From Alteromonas salexigens (GTDB lineage: Bacteria; Pseudomonadota; Gammaproteobacteria; Enterobacterales; Alteromonadaceae): a stretch of DNA of 64,000 nt. Where the stretch lies: the NCBI RefSeq assembly GCF_025628895.1, contig NZ_JAOTJC010000008.1:431315-495314 (forward strand), written 5' to 3'. The notes under the pieces were generated by a model. It searched no databases. It had not been told where the DNA came from and was given only the letters and a program-made list of their open reading frames with translations. Shown here piece by piece: positions 45,973-55,520 of the stretch (position 1 is the first letter of the stretch; each line of letters opens with the position of its first letter). The position numbers were made by a program, and so were the translations under genes.

Positions 45973-46016
45973 ACAAAAAAGGCGTAGAGCCGAAGCGCTA
46001 CGCCTTTGTTTTTACG
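45973..46016 (-). terminator. Intrinsic terminator after asnS
   Basis: AAAGGCGTAG and CTACGCCTTT arms enclose an inner GC/CGAA/GC hairpin. On the minus strand it is followed by six T, and it begins 4 bases after the asnS stop codon. The plus-strand side also has T-rich sequence, so it may act both ways and insulate pqiA from asnS. Confidence 0.88.
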
Positions 46017-46019
46017 CTG

Positions 46020-47417
46020 CTAGAAGCTGGCGTTGCCCGGTGTACGCGGGAACGGAATCACATCACGGACATTCTGCATCCCGGTCACGTAGGCGACCAG
46101 ACGCTCAAAGCCCAGACCGAAGCCAGCGTGGGGCACGGTGCCATAACGACGTAAATCGCGGTACCAGGCGTAATCTTCCTGCGAAAGTCCCATTTCTTCC
46201 AGTCTGGCGTCGAAGACATCCAGGCGTTCTTCACGCTGCGAGCCACCAATAATCTCACCAATACCCGGTGCAAGTACGTCCATAGCCGCGACAGTTTTGT
46301 TGTCGTCGTTCAGGCGCATGTAGAAGGCTTTTATGTCTTTCGGATAATTCTGCATGATAATAGGCGCACCCACATGCTCTTCAGCCAGATAGCGCTCATG
46401 CTCAGAAGACAGATCGACACCCCACTCTACGGGGAATTCAAACTGCTTGCCGCTGGCTTGCAGAATGTTAATGGCGTCGGTGTAATCCATACGCACAAAA
46501 TCTGATTCAACCAGCGCCTGCAGGCGACGCACGACGTCTTTGTTGATGCGCTGTTCAAAGAACGCCATATCGTCGGCACGTTCTTCCAGCACGGCTTTGC
46601 AGACGTACTTGAGCATATCTTCAGACAACTGAGCAATGTCAGACAAGTCAGCAAACGCCACTTCCGGCTCAATCATCCAGAACTCGGCCAGATGGCGTGA
46701 AGTATTGCTGTTTTCAGCCCGGAAGGTGGGGCCGAAGGTATACACTTTAGACATGGCATTAGCATAGGTTTCTACGTTCAGCTGACCGGATACGGTCAGG
46801 TAGGTTTCCTTGCCGAAGAAGTCTTCTGCGTAATCAACCTGACCCTTGTCATCCCGGGGCAGGTTCATCATATCCAGTGTCGAGACCCGAAACATCTCAC
46901 CGGCACCTTCCGTATCACTGGCGGTGAGGATAGGGGTGCTGATCCAGTAGTAGCCACGTTCGTGAAAGAAACGGTGGATAGCCTGCGACAGGCAGTTTCT
47001 TACCCGGGTCACCGCGCCAATGACATTGGTCCGTGGACGCAGGTGAGCGTACTCCCGCAAATATTCAATGCTGTGGCGTTTGGCGGCCATCGGGTAGGTG
47101 TCCGGATTTTCCACCCAGCCTACAATGTCAATGCTCTGTGCTTCCAGTTCCAGCGCCTGGCCTTTCCCCTGAGACGCTTTTACGGTGCCGGTGACAGCCA
47201 GCGAACACCCGGCTGTTAACCGCTGAACATCAGCATAATTATCCAGTGAGCTGAGCGCGACAACCTGAATAGGGTCGAAGCAGCTACCATCGTGCAGGGC
47301 GATAAAAGACAACCCGGCTTTCGAGTCACGGCGGGTACGAACCCAGCCTTTTACTGTCACTGTTTCGCCTTCCGCGTACTGTCCTTTCAGTACGTCGACA
47401 ACGGGCGCATGCGTCAT
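46020..47417 (-). CDS. asnS: Asparaginyl-tRNA synthetase
   Basis: 465 residues, the same size as E. coli AsnRS. The N-terminal OB anticodon domain includes [19 protein letters not shown]. The class II core has [21 protein letters not shown] (motif 2) and [15 protein letters not shown] (motif 3), and the chain ends [11 protein letters not shown]. It charges tRNA-Asn directly, so no amidotransferase route is needed for Asn. GGAGAA precedes the ATG. It is a single gene with its own terminator. Confidence 0.97.
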   Translation of the reverse strand: MTHAPVVDVLKGQYAEGETVTVKGWVRTRRDSKAGLSFIALHDGSCFDPIQVVALSSLDNYADVQRLTAGCSLAVTGTVKASQGKGQALELEAQSIDIVGWVENPDTYPMAAKRHSIEYLREYAHLRPRTNVIGAVTRVRNCLSQAIHRFFHERGYYWISTPILTASDTEGAGEMFRVSTLDMMNLPRDDKGQVDYAEDFFGKETYLTVSGQLNVETYANAMSKVYTFGPTFRAENSNTSRHLAEFWMIEPEVAFADLSDIAQLSEDMLKYVCKAVLEERADDMAFFEQRINKDVVRRLQALVESDFVRMDYTDAINILQASGKQFEFPVEWGVDLSSEHERYLAEEHVGAPIIMQNYPKDIKAFYMRLNDDNKTVAAMDVLAPGIGEIIGGSQREERLDVFDARLEEMGLSQEDYAWYRDLRRYGTVPHAGFGLGFERLVAYVTGMQNVRDVIPFPRTPGNASF

Positions 47418-47722
47418 GTTATTTTCTCCGTGTTCTGGTCACTGTTGCTGGGCGATATTTTCGCACACAAATGTCATTCATGCATCTGCCACCGGGCTGC
47501 ATAAATACAGTGACGGTGGCCAGAAGCTGCTGGAATTGCCATGCTCGGCGAGTGTTACTGACTGAACAGAAACACCGGTCAGGCGCGTATACAATCTTAT
47601 GAACGTTCTCAGTTCAGGGTGAGATACCGGGTAGCTGTGTTAGCAGGGAGGTATGCATCAATATTCCAACAGACGGGTAGTATACTCAACCTGTTAGTTG
47701 TTTCCACACATAAGGATGACAA
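47418..47722. other. Divergent intergenic region asnS / small membrane protein
   Basis: 305 bases without a plausible gene. TATACT at 47681-47686, inside the dyad AGTATACT, may be the -10 box of the rightward gene. The asnS promoter must also lie here; I cannot point to a convincing -35/-10 pair for it. Confidence 0.35.
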
Positions 47723-48109
47723 ATGGGCAAGAAAACCGGGACAGGGCGACCTGCAGACAGACGACAGATACCGCGTTCAAGGGATACGTTTTTCCGGCTG
47801 GTGGTGGCGGTAAATAGTCTGGCGTGGTTACTGTTGGTCGCGGCACTGATCCTGTTTCATTTCGCCCGCCCGGATTTTGTGTCCGGCGTACAGCAGTATT
47901 GGGGAATGGGAGTGGAGCGGGAATGGTCTCAGGGGTATGTGGAGGCCATGTTAACGCTGCTGCAAATATGCTTAGGCATGAGCCTGGTAACCATGCTGCT
48001 GCGATCCCGGCGCAACCGGCGCCAGGATGACAGCTTTGGGGTGAACCTGTTTATTTTGGCCGGTATCTCTCTTATCAGCCTGCTCACCGTAACCATTCAG
48101 GTAAACTAA
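47723..48109 (+). CDS. Small membrane protein of unknown function
   Basis: 128 residues. A basic N-terminal tail (about 1-23, rich in Lys and Arg) is followed by three hydrophobic helices at about 24-46, 72-92 and 106-126. I do not recognise the family. AAGGA with a 6-base spacer precedes the ATG, and codon usage resembles its neighbours, so it is probably real. It overlaps the convergent antiporter gene by 4 bases. Confidence 0.65.
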   Translation: MGKKTGTGRPADRRQIPRSRDTFFRLVVAVNSLAWLLLVAALILFHFARPDFVSGVQQYWGMGVEREWSQGYVEAMLTLLQICLGMSLVTMLLRSRRNRRQDDSFGVNLFILAGISLISLLTVTIQVN

Positions 48110-49077
48110 TTAATAAAGGCGCTGTTCACCAGTACGAAGGTATACACGATATACGCTAGCAGAAACGCGCCCCCTTCCAGTCTATTCAGTCTGCCCTGGC
48201 GCTTAATACCAATACAGAATACGAATAACGCCACAGTGGCGGCCAGCATCACGGCCACGTCCCGGTACAAGAACGACGGCTCTACGGTCATGGGGGCAAT
48301 CATGCCGGCAATACCTACTACCGCCAGGGTATTGAACATGTTTGAGCCAATCACGTTACCCAGCGCCAGATCATGTTCCCCTTTGCGCACCGCCATAAGG
48401 GCTGAGGCCAGCTCGGGCAGAGACGTGCCGATAGCAATGATTGTCAGGCCAATTACGGTATCGCTGACCCCGAAGAAGGTGGCTATTTCAACCGCGCCCC
48501 ACACCAGAATACGCGAGCTGGCAATCAGCAGTAACAAGCCGGCCAGCAGCCACATAACATGGGTTTTTACGGTGCCCTCGGTGGAATTGATTTCGTCTGA
48601 GTATTCGTCGGCCAGGGCGTCTTTGTCGCCTTTTATGGCTGTCCAGATACTCCAGGAGATAAGCAGGATAAATAGCCCCATCAGTGAGAACGCGTCATCT
48701 TTCGATAAGGTGAAATCCAGTAGCTGCCAGGCCGCAAAGAATGTGATCCCCAGCATCACCGGGATCTCTTTGCGGATGATCTCGGAGCGCACCGCAATAG
48801 GGCTGATTAATGCAGTTAACCCCAGGATCAGCAAGATATTAGCGATGTTTGAACCAAAGGCATTACCCAGTGCAATGCCCGAATTGCCCTGAATTGCGGC
48901 AAAAATAGAAACAATAATCTCCGGCGCTGACGTGCCAAAACCAATAATCAGCATGCCGATGAGTAACGGCGACACCCCAAAGTGGTTGGCTACCGCCGCT
49001 GAGCCGCCAACAAATTTACCGGCACTCCACAGCAACACCGGCAATCCGATAATGATGGCAAGACTCGCTAATAACAT
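48106..49077 (-). CDS. yrbG: CaCA-family calcium/sodium antiporter (YrbG-like)
   Basis: 323 residues with about ten membrane helices in two inverted Na_Ca_ex repeats. The alpha motifs are visible: IIGFGTSAPEIIVS with GNAFGSNIANILLILG in the first half, and IAIGTSLPELASA with GNVIGSNMFNTLAVVG in the second. A short acidic loop (ADEYSDEINSTEG) separates the halves. It exchanges cations across the inner membrane; the physiological ion in bacteria is not certain. It is monocistronic here, not in the kdsD-lpt context of E. coli. Confidence 0.9.
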   Translation of the reverse strand: MLLASLAIIIGLPVLLWSAGKFVGGSAAVANHFGVSPLLIGMLIIGFGTSAPEIIVSIFAAIQGNSGIALGNAFGSNIANILLILGLTALISPIAVRSEIIRKEIPVMLGITFFAAWQLLDFTLSKDDAFSLMGLFILLISWSIWTAIKGDKDALADEYSDEINSTEGTVKTHVMWLLAGLLLLIASSRILVWGAVEIATFFGVSDTVIGLTIIAIGTSLPELASALMAVRKGEHDLALGNVIGSNMFNTLAVVGIAGMIAPMTVEPSFLYRDVAVMLAATVALFVFCIGIKRQGRLNRLEGGAFLLAYIVYTFVLVNSAFIN

Positions 49078-49289
49078 ATCCTCTCCTTGTTTCTTTTTGT
49101 TAGGACAACCGCACAGGTCGCTGTTGTCTCGCTATCGAAAAAACGCATCGTGACGATGAAAATATTCCGTGCGTAAATTGCTATGCAAAAACTACGCATG
49201 AACTACACTGGCGGTCTCTTTCACAGCCTGCAAATCAAAGCTGAGCTGCTAAAGTTTACCTCAGCAGAATTTTTTTAGAAGCGTTTACC

Positions 49290-50777
49290 ATGCACAACAC
49301 CCTGATTGTTGTAGATGACGTAGCTCCGTTTTCGTCATTGTCGTTACCTGTTATGACCTTTGAGGCCTACCTGGCGGACTTTCCAAAACTGGATGAACCG
49401 AAAACCCGGGTAATCAATCTTTGTGATACTTCACGGTATCTGAGCCAGGGCTACTACTGTTCGCTGTTGGCGCAGGCCCGTAACCACCTGGTATTGCCTA
49501 CTGTAAAAACGATCAATGACGTGCGGCTGGCCGCTGACGGCAGTTCCAAGCGGGTTTCTTTACCGGTGCAGATAAAACCGGCAGACGCAGACGCGTTGCC
49601 ATCATCTGTTTTTGTACTGTTCGGGGAAACCGAAGATCACCGCCTGACAGCGGTGGCGAAGAAAGCTTTTGAGTTATTCCCGTTTCCGGTCATTACGCTG
49701 ACCTTACAACCGGCCGCCGAGGTCAGTACCAATAACCTCAGTGCAGTGGGTACACCCGCATTGGCGGCAACCTGCGACGCGTCGAGTTTTGTGCAGTTAC
49801 CGGCAGCGGAGCAAAGCCGCTGTATTGCCGCGCTTGAACGCTACACCCAACGCCAGTGGTTTCAGTCACGGCCGGATAAACAAATGCGCTGGGATATGGC
49901 GATACTGGTCGACCCCAGTGAGTCTACTCCGCCAAGTAACAATAAAGCTATCCGCATGTTTACCAAGGCGGCCGAGCGGTGTGGTTTTCAGGTGGATGTG
50001 GTCACCGAGCTGAGTGAACAGGAAGTGGGTCATTACGACGCATTATTCATTCGTGAAACCACCGCTATTGACCACCGTACTTACCGGCTGTCGCGGGCCG
50101 CGGAGCGGGAAGGGGTCGTGGTTATGGACGACACGCAGTCAATCTTACGCTGCTGCAATAAGGTGTTTTTACAGGATGCGTTTACTTACCAACAGGTGCC
50201 GGCGCCGAACGCCCGCTTTGTGTCGCATATTGACGACGAGATGCTGAACGAGCTGGAAACCACGTTTGGCTACCCGATGGTTCTGAAATTACCAGAAAGT
50301 GCGTTCTCGCGGGGCGTCAAGAAGGCCGAAGATCGTACTGCACTGGTCGCTAAGCTTGATGAGATGTTGGCGGTGTCAGCGCTGGTACTGGTGCAGGAAT
50401 ATATTTATACCGAGTATGACTGGCGTATCGGTATGCTGGGCGGGAAGCCCATCTTCGCCTGTCAGTATTTTATGGCCCGCAATCACTGGCAAATCTATCA
50501 TCATAAGGGGGATAGGTTCAGTTCTGGCGGATTTACCACTATGCCTACCTTTGAAGTGCCCAAGGCGGTGCTTAATGCCGCTATTAAGGCGGCCAAAGTC
50601 GTAGGTGAAGGGCTGTACGGGGTGGACATTAAACAAAACGAAAACGGTGTGTATGTGATTGAGGTGAATGACAACCCCAGCATCGATGCCGGGGTAGAAG
50701 ACAAGTACCTCGGCCCGGTTCTGTACGAACAAATTATGCAGTCGTTTGCCGATCGCCTGGAGCTGCGAGGACGATGA
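49290..50777 (+). CDS. RimK-like ATP-grasp ligase with N-terminal RimK-associated domain
   Basis: 495 residues. The N-terminal part (about 1-190) is the accessory domain found in this subgroup of RimK-like proteins (FEAYLADFPKLDEPKTRVINLCD, SRYLSQGYYCSLLAQAR). The ATP-grasp core (about 200-490) includes YPMVLKLPESAFSRGVKK, LVQEYIYTEYDWRIG and YVIEVNDNPSIDAGVED, the last containing the metal-binding Glu and Asn. Family members ligate amino acids to carboxyl groups. The substrate is unknown. The next gene starts within its stop codon (ATGA), so the two products are made together and probably act together. Confidence 0.85.
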   Translation: MHNTLIVVDDVAPFSSLSLPVMTFEAYLADFPKLDEPKTRVINLCDTSRYLSQGYYCSLLAQARNHLVLPTVKTINDVRLAADGSSKRVSLPVQIKPADADALPSSVFVLFGETEDHRLTAVAKKAFELFPFPVITLTLQPAAEVSTNNLSAVGTPALAATCDASSFVQLPAAEQSRCIAALERYTQRQWFQSRPDKQMRWDMAILVDPSESTPPSNNKAIRMFTKAAERCGFQVDVVTELSEQEVGHYDALFIRETTAIDHRTYRLSRAAEREGVVVMDDTQSILRCCNKVFLQDAFTYQQVPAPNARFVSHIDDEMLNELETTFGYPMVLKLPESAFSRGVKKAEDRTALVAKLDEMLAVSALVLVQEYIYTEYDWRIGMLGGKPIFACQYFMARNHWQIYHHKGDRFSSGGFTTMPTFEVPKAVLNAAIKAAKVVGEGLYGVDIKQNENGVYVIEVNDNPSIDAGVEDKYLGPVLYEQIMQSFADRLELRGR

Positions 50778-51898
50778 ACGTGGCTATTCCTGCTGTCACC
50801 CTGCGTGATGCTACCCACCAGGACCTCGTCGCTTTGCTGGCGATTGAGCACCGCTGCTTTGACAGCGATCGCCTGAGTCGCCGGCGCATGCGGTTTTATA
50901 TTGATGCGCCTCATGCGGAGCTGGTGGTGGCGGAACAGGCTGGTACGCTGGTGGCGTATGGGTTGCTACTGATGCGCCGGGGGACGCAACTGACCCGCCT
51001 GTATTCACTGGCGGTATTGCCAGAAGCCCGGGGGCTAGGCGTGGCAGAAAATATTATTAAAAAGCTGGAGGACAGTGCCTTAGCACGGGGAAAGCGCTTT
51101 ATGCGGCTGGAGGTGTCTGAGCAAAATCACGGCGCCAGACGCCTGTACAGTCGCTTAGGTTTTCAGCAGTTTGGCGTTTACAGTCACTACTACGACGACA
51201 ATACTGATGCTATCCGCATGCAAAAAGTACTGAGCCAGTCGGTGACCACACGACTGTCCACTACTTATCCCTGGTATGAACAGACCACCGAGTTTACCTG
51301 CGGACCGGCGTCTCTGATGATGGCGCTGCATCATCTGGATCCACAATACACCATGAGCCAGCAGCAGGAGTTAGCAATTTGGCGGCGGGCCACCACTATT
51401 TTTATGACCTCAGGTCATGGCGGTTGTCATCCTATCGGGCTGGCACTGGCTGCCAGTGATGCCGGGTTTACTGCCCAGGTATGGCTGAACCGCCCCTTGC
51501 CGTTATTTGCTGATGGGGTGCGCAGCGCCCACAAAAAGGCCATTATTCAAACCGTCGAAACTCAGTTTGCCCAGGAAGCCGAAGCTCTGGGCCTGGAAGT
51601 GCTATACCATGACTGGACTCTGGAAGGCCTTAAGAAGGTACTGGCCGAAGGGGCCACGGTGGTGTGTCTGGTCAGTACTTATGCGTTTGATAAACGCAAG
51701 GCGCCGCACTGGGTAACACTGACCGGGGCCGATGCGCATTGTTTTTATCTGCATGATCCCGACGCCGACGGGCAACCGCCTATGGAATTTCAGCATATAC
51801 CGGTGGCTCAGGAAGATTTTCTGCGTCAGGCCAGTTACGGGAGCCGTAAAGTGCGAACGCTGCTGGTATTACAGCGTTCGCCAACACGGGCCAGCTAA
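50774..51898 (+). CDS. GNAT acetyltransferase fused to a C39-like peptidase
   Basis: 374 residues. An N-terminal GNAT domain (about 5-150) has the acetyl-CoA loop LPEARGLGVAENII and LEVSEQNHGARRLYSRLGF. The C-terminal papain-like C39 domain (about 160-365) has Cys176 in EFTCGPASLMM and His312 in APHWVTLTGAD, with Asp in LHDPDADG completing the triad. No signal peptide is present, so it is cytoplasmic, unlike the lipoprotein C39 at 24274. It is known as a recurrent fusion beside RimK-like ATP-grasp genes. A possible reading is that the ligase makes a peptide bond, the GNAT acylates and the peptidase trims, but this is inference. Confidence 0.87.
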   Translation: MNVAIPAVTLRDATHQDLVALLAIEHRCFDSDRLSRRRMRFYIDAPHAELVVAEQAGTLVAYGLLLMRRGTQLTRLYSLAVLPEARGLGVAENIIKKLEDSALARGKRFMRLEVSEQNHGARRLYSRLGFQQFGVYSHYYDDNTDAIRMQKVLSQSVTTRLSTTYPWYEQTTEFTCGPASLMMALHHLDPQYTMSQQQELAIWRRATTIFMTSGHGGCHPIGLALAASDAGFTAQVWLNRPLPLFADGVRSAHKKAIIQTVETQFAQEAEALGLEVLYHDWTLEGLKKVLAEGATVVCLVSTYAFDKRKAPHWVTLTGADAHCFYLHDPDADGQPPMEFQHIPVAQEDFLRQASYGSRKVRTLLVLQRSPTRAS

Positions 51899-51919
51899 CC
51901 TGTTAGGGGAAGCTGCGGT

Positions 51920-52201
51920 TTAGTGGTGAAACTGGCTTTGCGTCAGTTTCACGTTGAATGCTTTAAGCTTTGAAATCAGCTTGCTGAGTTCGCTGGCGCT
52001 GCCACGAAATACGCAGGGTTTTTTGGCCGGGGAACCTTTTACCGCGCCATTGAACAAGCGGGTGGAATCAAAACACGCGGTCTTCTCAGCCAGCTTTTGC
52101 CACTCTCCCTGAAGGTTATTGGGAATACTGTGGCGTTTGGCAAAAATCTTGTCTCTTATTTGCAACGCCTGGCCAATCAATTGGGTATTTTCATTTTTCA
52201 T
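51920..52201 (-). CDS. Hypothetical protein, 93 residues
   Basis: I do not recognise this protein. It is basic, probably helical at both ends (about 5-35 and 68-90), with two cysteines in AEKTACFDSTRLF and AKKPCVFRGS. There is no signal or membrane segment. The ATG at 52201 has AAGGTGG with a 6-base spacer, which supports translation and favours this start over a GTG at 52210. It converges on the GNAT-C39 gene with 21 bases between stops. Confidence 0.6.
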   Translation of the reverse strand: MKNENTQLIGQALQIRDKIFAKRHSIPNNLQGEWQKLAEKTACFDSTRLFNGAVKGSPAKKPCVFRGSASELSKLISKLKAFNVKLTQSQFHH

Positions 52202-52493
52202 GGTAACCACCTTTTTACAACTGCTATCTCGCTTACAGCACCTGTGCTGCCTCGCCTGTCTATAAACATAGAGCAGAATTACAGGCCATAAGGTGCGTCC
52301 TTAACACCATAGGTAGCAAAATCAATACCTATCTGGCAGCGGCGAGAGAATTCTGCGTGTAGCCGCAGCTCTATAGGCAGGCCATAGTGGTAGATGGACG
52401 GTCTGAGACGCCATGCAAAAGCGCAGGTATGCCGCTAACAGAGTTTTCGGGCCGGGTTGTAAGCCCTGCACGCACCGTGCAGGCCTTTCACGG
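52202..52493. other. Intergenic region with a strong hairpin
   Basis: 292 bases with no plausible gene. CCTGCACG, CAC, CGTGCAGG at 52465-52483 forms a perfect 8-bp stem just downstream of the DUF2937 gene (minus strand), without a T tract. Confidence 0.45.
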
Positions 52494-53030
52494 TTAGTGT
52501 TGAGCGGGGTGGTGATGATGATGGCGGTGACGATGCCAGTGACGTACTTTACCTGCGCACCAGAACGGCGCCCAAATGAACATATTCAGGGCGATGGCCG
52601 TGATGAGGCTGAATAACACGGCGTTGGGGTTTAACGGCACGGACGGCGCGAAGTTGTCCAGCACCCGGTTGAGCGTCGCATTCTGACTCGGATGCAACAT
52701 ATACCAGGCCTGTTCATAATAGTGGCCTTCCGATAATACTTGCAGCCCTTCCTGGAGGGCATCCAGGCTGGCTACAGTTTCTGCTTTGTTGCTGGCATCC
52801 TGCTGCACCACCGGATCGGGGTTCTGCCGCAACGTTTCAATCAGTGTCCGGACCGAGTCATAGCCGAATTGATCTGCGAGCGCGCGGTACTGCGACACCT
52901 GCTGGTCGGTAGCATCATAAAAACCGCTCAGATACTGACGGTAGTGATCGGCCAGAATAGGCACCTGCAAGGCAGTAAGGAACAGGGCAGTAAATACAAT
53001 TTTATCCAGAACCCGAATCATCATGCCCAT
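52494..53030 (-). CDS. DUF2937 family membrane protein
   Basis: 178 residues. A first hydrophobic helix (about 8-28), a helical periplasmic-type region (about 30-130) with the conserved DHYRQYLSGFYDATDQQV, and a second helix (about 136-158) are followed by a His-rich tail (HWHRHRHHHHH). This fits DUF2937, a family of unknown function in Vibrio, Shewanella and relatives. AGGAGGA precedes the ATG at 53030. The His-rich end could bind metal, but it may simply be a soluble tail. Confidence 0.75.
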   Translation of the reverse strand: MGMMIRVLDKIVFTALFLTALQVPILADHYRQYLSGFYDATDQQVSQYRALADQFGYDSVRTLIETLRQNPDPVVQQDASNKAETVASLDALQEGLQVLSEGHYYEQAWYMLHPSQNATLNRVLDNFAPSVPLNPNAVLFSLITAIALNMFIWAPFWCAGKVRHWHRHRHHHHHPAQH

Positions 53031-53062
53031 GCTGTTCCTCCTGCGTTAAGCCACCGGGCAGG

Positions 53063-54328
53063 TTAGCTAAGTGCCCGGTATATGGCATCGGTCAGCTGCT
53101 GCAGCTGAGCCTCACTAATAATATAGGGAGGCATGATATATACCAGTTTCCCAAACGGTCGGATCCACACGCCGGCTTTTATAAAGTGCTTCTGGATGCG
53201 CGCGACATCGACGGGCTGGCGGGTTTCCACCACCCCGATAGCGCCTAAAATTCGCACATCGGCCACCGCCGGTAAATTCAGACAGGCAGGCAAAGTGGCC
53301 TGTAACTGACGTTCAATGCGAGCGACCTGCTGTTGCCAGGCGCCGGTCTGGATAATCGCCAGACTGGCGCCGGCAACGGCACATGCCAACGGATTGCCCA
53401 TATAGGTTGGCCCGTGCATAAATACCCCGGGTTCACCCTGACACACCCCCTGAGCCACGTCTTCTGTGCACAGGGTGGCAGCCAGAGTCATGTAGCCCCC
53501 GGTCAGTGCTTTGCCGAGACACAGGATATCCGGGCTGATATCAGCATGCTCACAGGCGAACAGCTTTCCGGTGCGGCCAAACCCGGTGGCAATTTCGTCA
53601 CAAATAAGCAGCACGTCGTAGGTATCACACAGCTGGCGACACCGGCGTAAATACTCGGGATGATACATACGCATCCCGCCGGCACCCTGCACAATGGGTT
53701 CTAAGATCAGCGCGGCCATCTCGTGGTGGTGCTGCTCAAACAACTCCTGTAATGGCAATATGTCGTCTTCGCTGAAGGTTTGTCCGAACCGGGTCTGGGG
53801 GGCAGGGGCGAAAATTTGCTTACTCAGCACACTGGAAAATAAGCTGTGCATACCGTTTACCGGATCGCATACCGACATGGCGGCAAAGGTGTCGCCGTGA
53901 TAGCCATTGCGCGGCGACACTATACGGTGTTTCTCAGATCGTCCCTGGCAGGCCCAGTACTGGATCGCCATTTTAATGGCCACCTCCACCGATACGGAGC
54001 CGGAGTCAGCCAGAAAGACCCGCTGCAGTCCGGCTGGCACCATCTCCAGTAAGCGACGGCATAGTGACACGGCCGGCGCATGGGTCAGCCCGCCGAACAT
54101 CACATGAGAGAAGGCATCAATCTGTTGGTGCGCCGCCGCGTTCAGCTCAGGGTGGTTATACCCGTGAATAGCTGCCCACCAACTGGACATGCCGTCAACG
54201 ACGGTTTCGCCGGAAGCCAGGGTCAACTCGGCCCCTTGTGCGCCGGTGACTTCATAGCAGGGCAGCGGGTTCACAGCTGAGGTATACGGATGCCAGATAT
54301 GTTGTTTATCGAAATCTATACTGTTCAA
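53063..54328 (-). CDS. bioA: Adenosylmethionine-8-amino-7-oxononanoate aminotransferase
   Basis: 421 residues of class III PLP aminotransferase. HIWHPYTSA and [18 protein letters not shown] are diagnostic for BioA. The PLP lysine is in [11 protein letters not shown], and the [11 protein letters not shown] segment binds the cofactor. It makes 7,8-diaminopelargonate with SAM as amino donor. It is divergent from bioBFCD, the classical enterobacterial arrangement, and shares the control region at 54340-54372. Confidence 0.96.
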   Translation of the reverse strand: MNSIDFDKQHIWHPYTSAVNPLPCYEVTGAQGAELTLASGETVVDGMSSWWAAIHGYNHPELNAAAHQQIDAFSHVMFGGLTHAPAVSLCRRLLEMVPAGLQRVFLADSGSVSVEVAIKMAIQYWACQGRSEKHRIVSPRNGYHGDTFAAMSVCDPVNGMHSLFSSVLSKQIFAPAPQTRFGQTFSEDDILPLQELFEQHHHEMAALILEPIVQGAGGMRMYHPEYLRRCRQLCDTYDVLLICDEIATGFGRTGKLFACEHADISPDILCLGKALTGGYMTLAATLCTEDVAQGVCQGEPGVFMHGPTYMGNPLACAVAGASLAIIQTGAWQQQVARIERQLQATLPACLNLPAVADVRILGAIGVVETRQPVDVARIQKHFIKAGVWIRPFGKLVYIMPPYIISEAQLQQLTDAIYRALS

Positions 54329-54339
54329 AATTTAATCAT

Positions 54340-54372
54340 TAGTTAAGGTTTCCAATTGGTCAGAGTTGACAA
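54340..54372. promoter_or_regulatory. Probable BirA operator between bioA and bioB
   Basis: TAGTTAAGG, 15 bases and AGTTGACAA approximate the BirA consensus TTGTAAACC-N15/16-GGTTTACAA: six of nine match on the left, with a better right half. It lies midway in the 98-base divergent gap. Confidence 0.55.
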
Positions 54373-54393
54373 CTTTCACGACGCGCATAGACT
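54366..54393 (+). promoter_or_regulatory. Promoter of bioBFCD
   Basis: A perfect TTGACA, a 16-base spacer and TAGACT. The -35 box lies inside the right half of the putative BirA operator, as expected for repression by biotin-loaded BirA. Confidence 0.55.
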
Positions 54394-54426
54394 AAGCCAG
54401 CATTCTGAATTAGTAAAGGACAGGCT

Positions 54427-55512
54427 ATGACCGCCGCCATGCGCCCCGCAACACCGAACGACATTCGCCACGACTGGACCCCAGAGGAAGTCGAAGCACT
54501 GTTTACCATGCCGTTTAATGATCTGCTGTTCAAAGCGCAGTCAATTCACCGCCAGTATTTTGATCCCAATGAAGTGCAGGTGAGCACGCTTTTGTCGATT
54601 AAGACCGGCGCGTGCCCGGAAGACTGTAAATATTGTCCGCAAAGTGCCCGTTATGATACCGGACTGGAAAAAGAGCGCCTACTGGAAATCGAAAAGGTTA
54701 TTGAGCGCGCCAAAGACGCCAAGCGCACCGGCTCAACCCGGTTCTGCATGGGCGCAGCATGGCGTAATCCCAAAGAAAGGGATATGCCCTATGTCATCAA
54801 GATGGTTGAGGAAGTCAAAAAGCTGGGACTGGAAACCTGCATGACATTGGGCATGTTGAACCGGGATCAGGCGTTGGCGCTGAAACAGGCTGGTCTCGAC
54901 TACTATAATCATAACCTGGACACCTCACCTGAGTATTACGGCGATATCATTACTACCCGTACTTATCAGGATCGTCTGGATACGCTGCAAAATGTCCGGG
55001 AAGCGGGCATGAACGTATGCTCGGGGGGCATAGTGGGGATGGGCGAAAGCGCCGGTGACCGCGCCAGCCTGCTTATTCAGCTGGCCAACCTGCCTGAACA
55101 GCCACAGAGTGTGCCTATTAACATGCTGGTGAAAGTGAAGGGCACCCCGCTGGATGAGGTCGAAGATTTAGAGCCGTTTGAATTCATCCGTACCATCGCC
55201 GTGGCGCGGATCATGATGCCAGCTTCCCATGTCCGCTTGTCGGCGGGCCGCGAGGCAATGAACGAGCAAATGCAAGCGCTGTGTTTTATGGCCGGCGCAA
55301 ACTCTATCTTTTACGGCTGCAAACTGCTGACCACGTCCAACCCGGATACCCACGAAGATGTGCTGCTGTTCAAAAAGCTGGGCATTAATACTGAGCGTAT
55401 CCGCGATTATTCCGACGAAGCGCACGAACAGGCGCTGGCCGATGAAATATCCGGTCAAACTGCCGACAACCTGTTTTACGATGCCAGCGCGGTGACGCGC
55501 AGCAACGGGTAG
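54427..55512 (+). CDS. bioB: Biotin synthase
   Basis: 361 residues of radical SAM enzyme. The CxxxCxxC cluster is in [16 protein letters not shown]. Further conserved sites are [14 protein letters not shown] and the [13 protein letters not shown] segment, and the Arg of VRLSAGR near the 2Fe-2S cluster. It inserts sulfur into dethiobiotin. AAAGGA precedes the ATG. bioF starts 8 bases after the stop. Confidence 0.97.
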   Translation: MTAAMRPATPNDIRHDWTPEEVEALFTMPFNDLLFKAQSIHRQYFDPNEVQVSTLLSIKTGACPEDCKYCPQSARYDTGLEKERLLEIEKVIERAKDAKRTGSTRFCMGAAWRNPKERDMPYVIKMVEEVKKLGLETCMTLGMLNRDQALALKQAGLDYYNHNLDTSPEYYGDIITTRTYQDRLDTLQNVREAGMNVCSGGIVGMGESAGDRASLLIQLANLPEQPQSVPINMLVKVKGTPLDEVEDLEPFEFIRTIAVARIMMPASHVRLSAGREAMNEQMQALCFMAGANSIFYGCKLLTTSNPDTHEDVLLFKKLGINTERIRDYSDEAHEQALADEISGQTADNLFYDASAVTRSNG

Positions 55513-55520
55513 CCCGGCGC

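Noticed and set aside
46085..46672. Minus-strand frames inside asnS
   Set aside because: They are alternate frames of a conserved synthetase.
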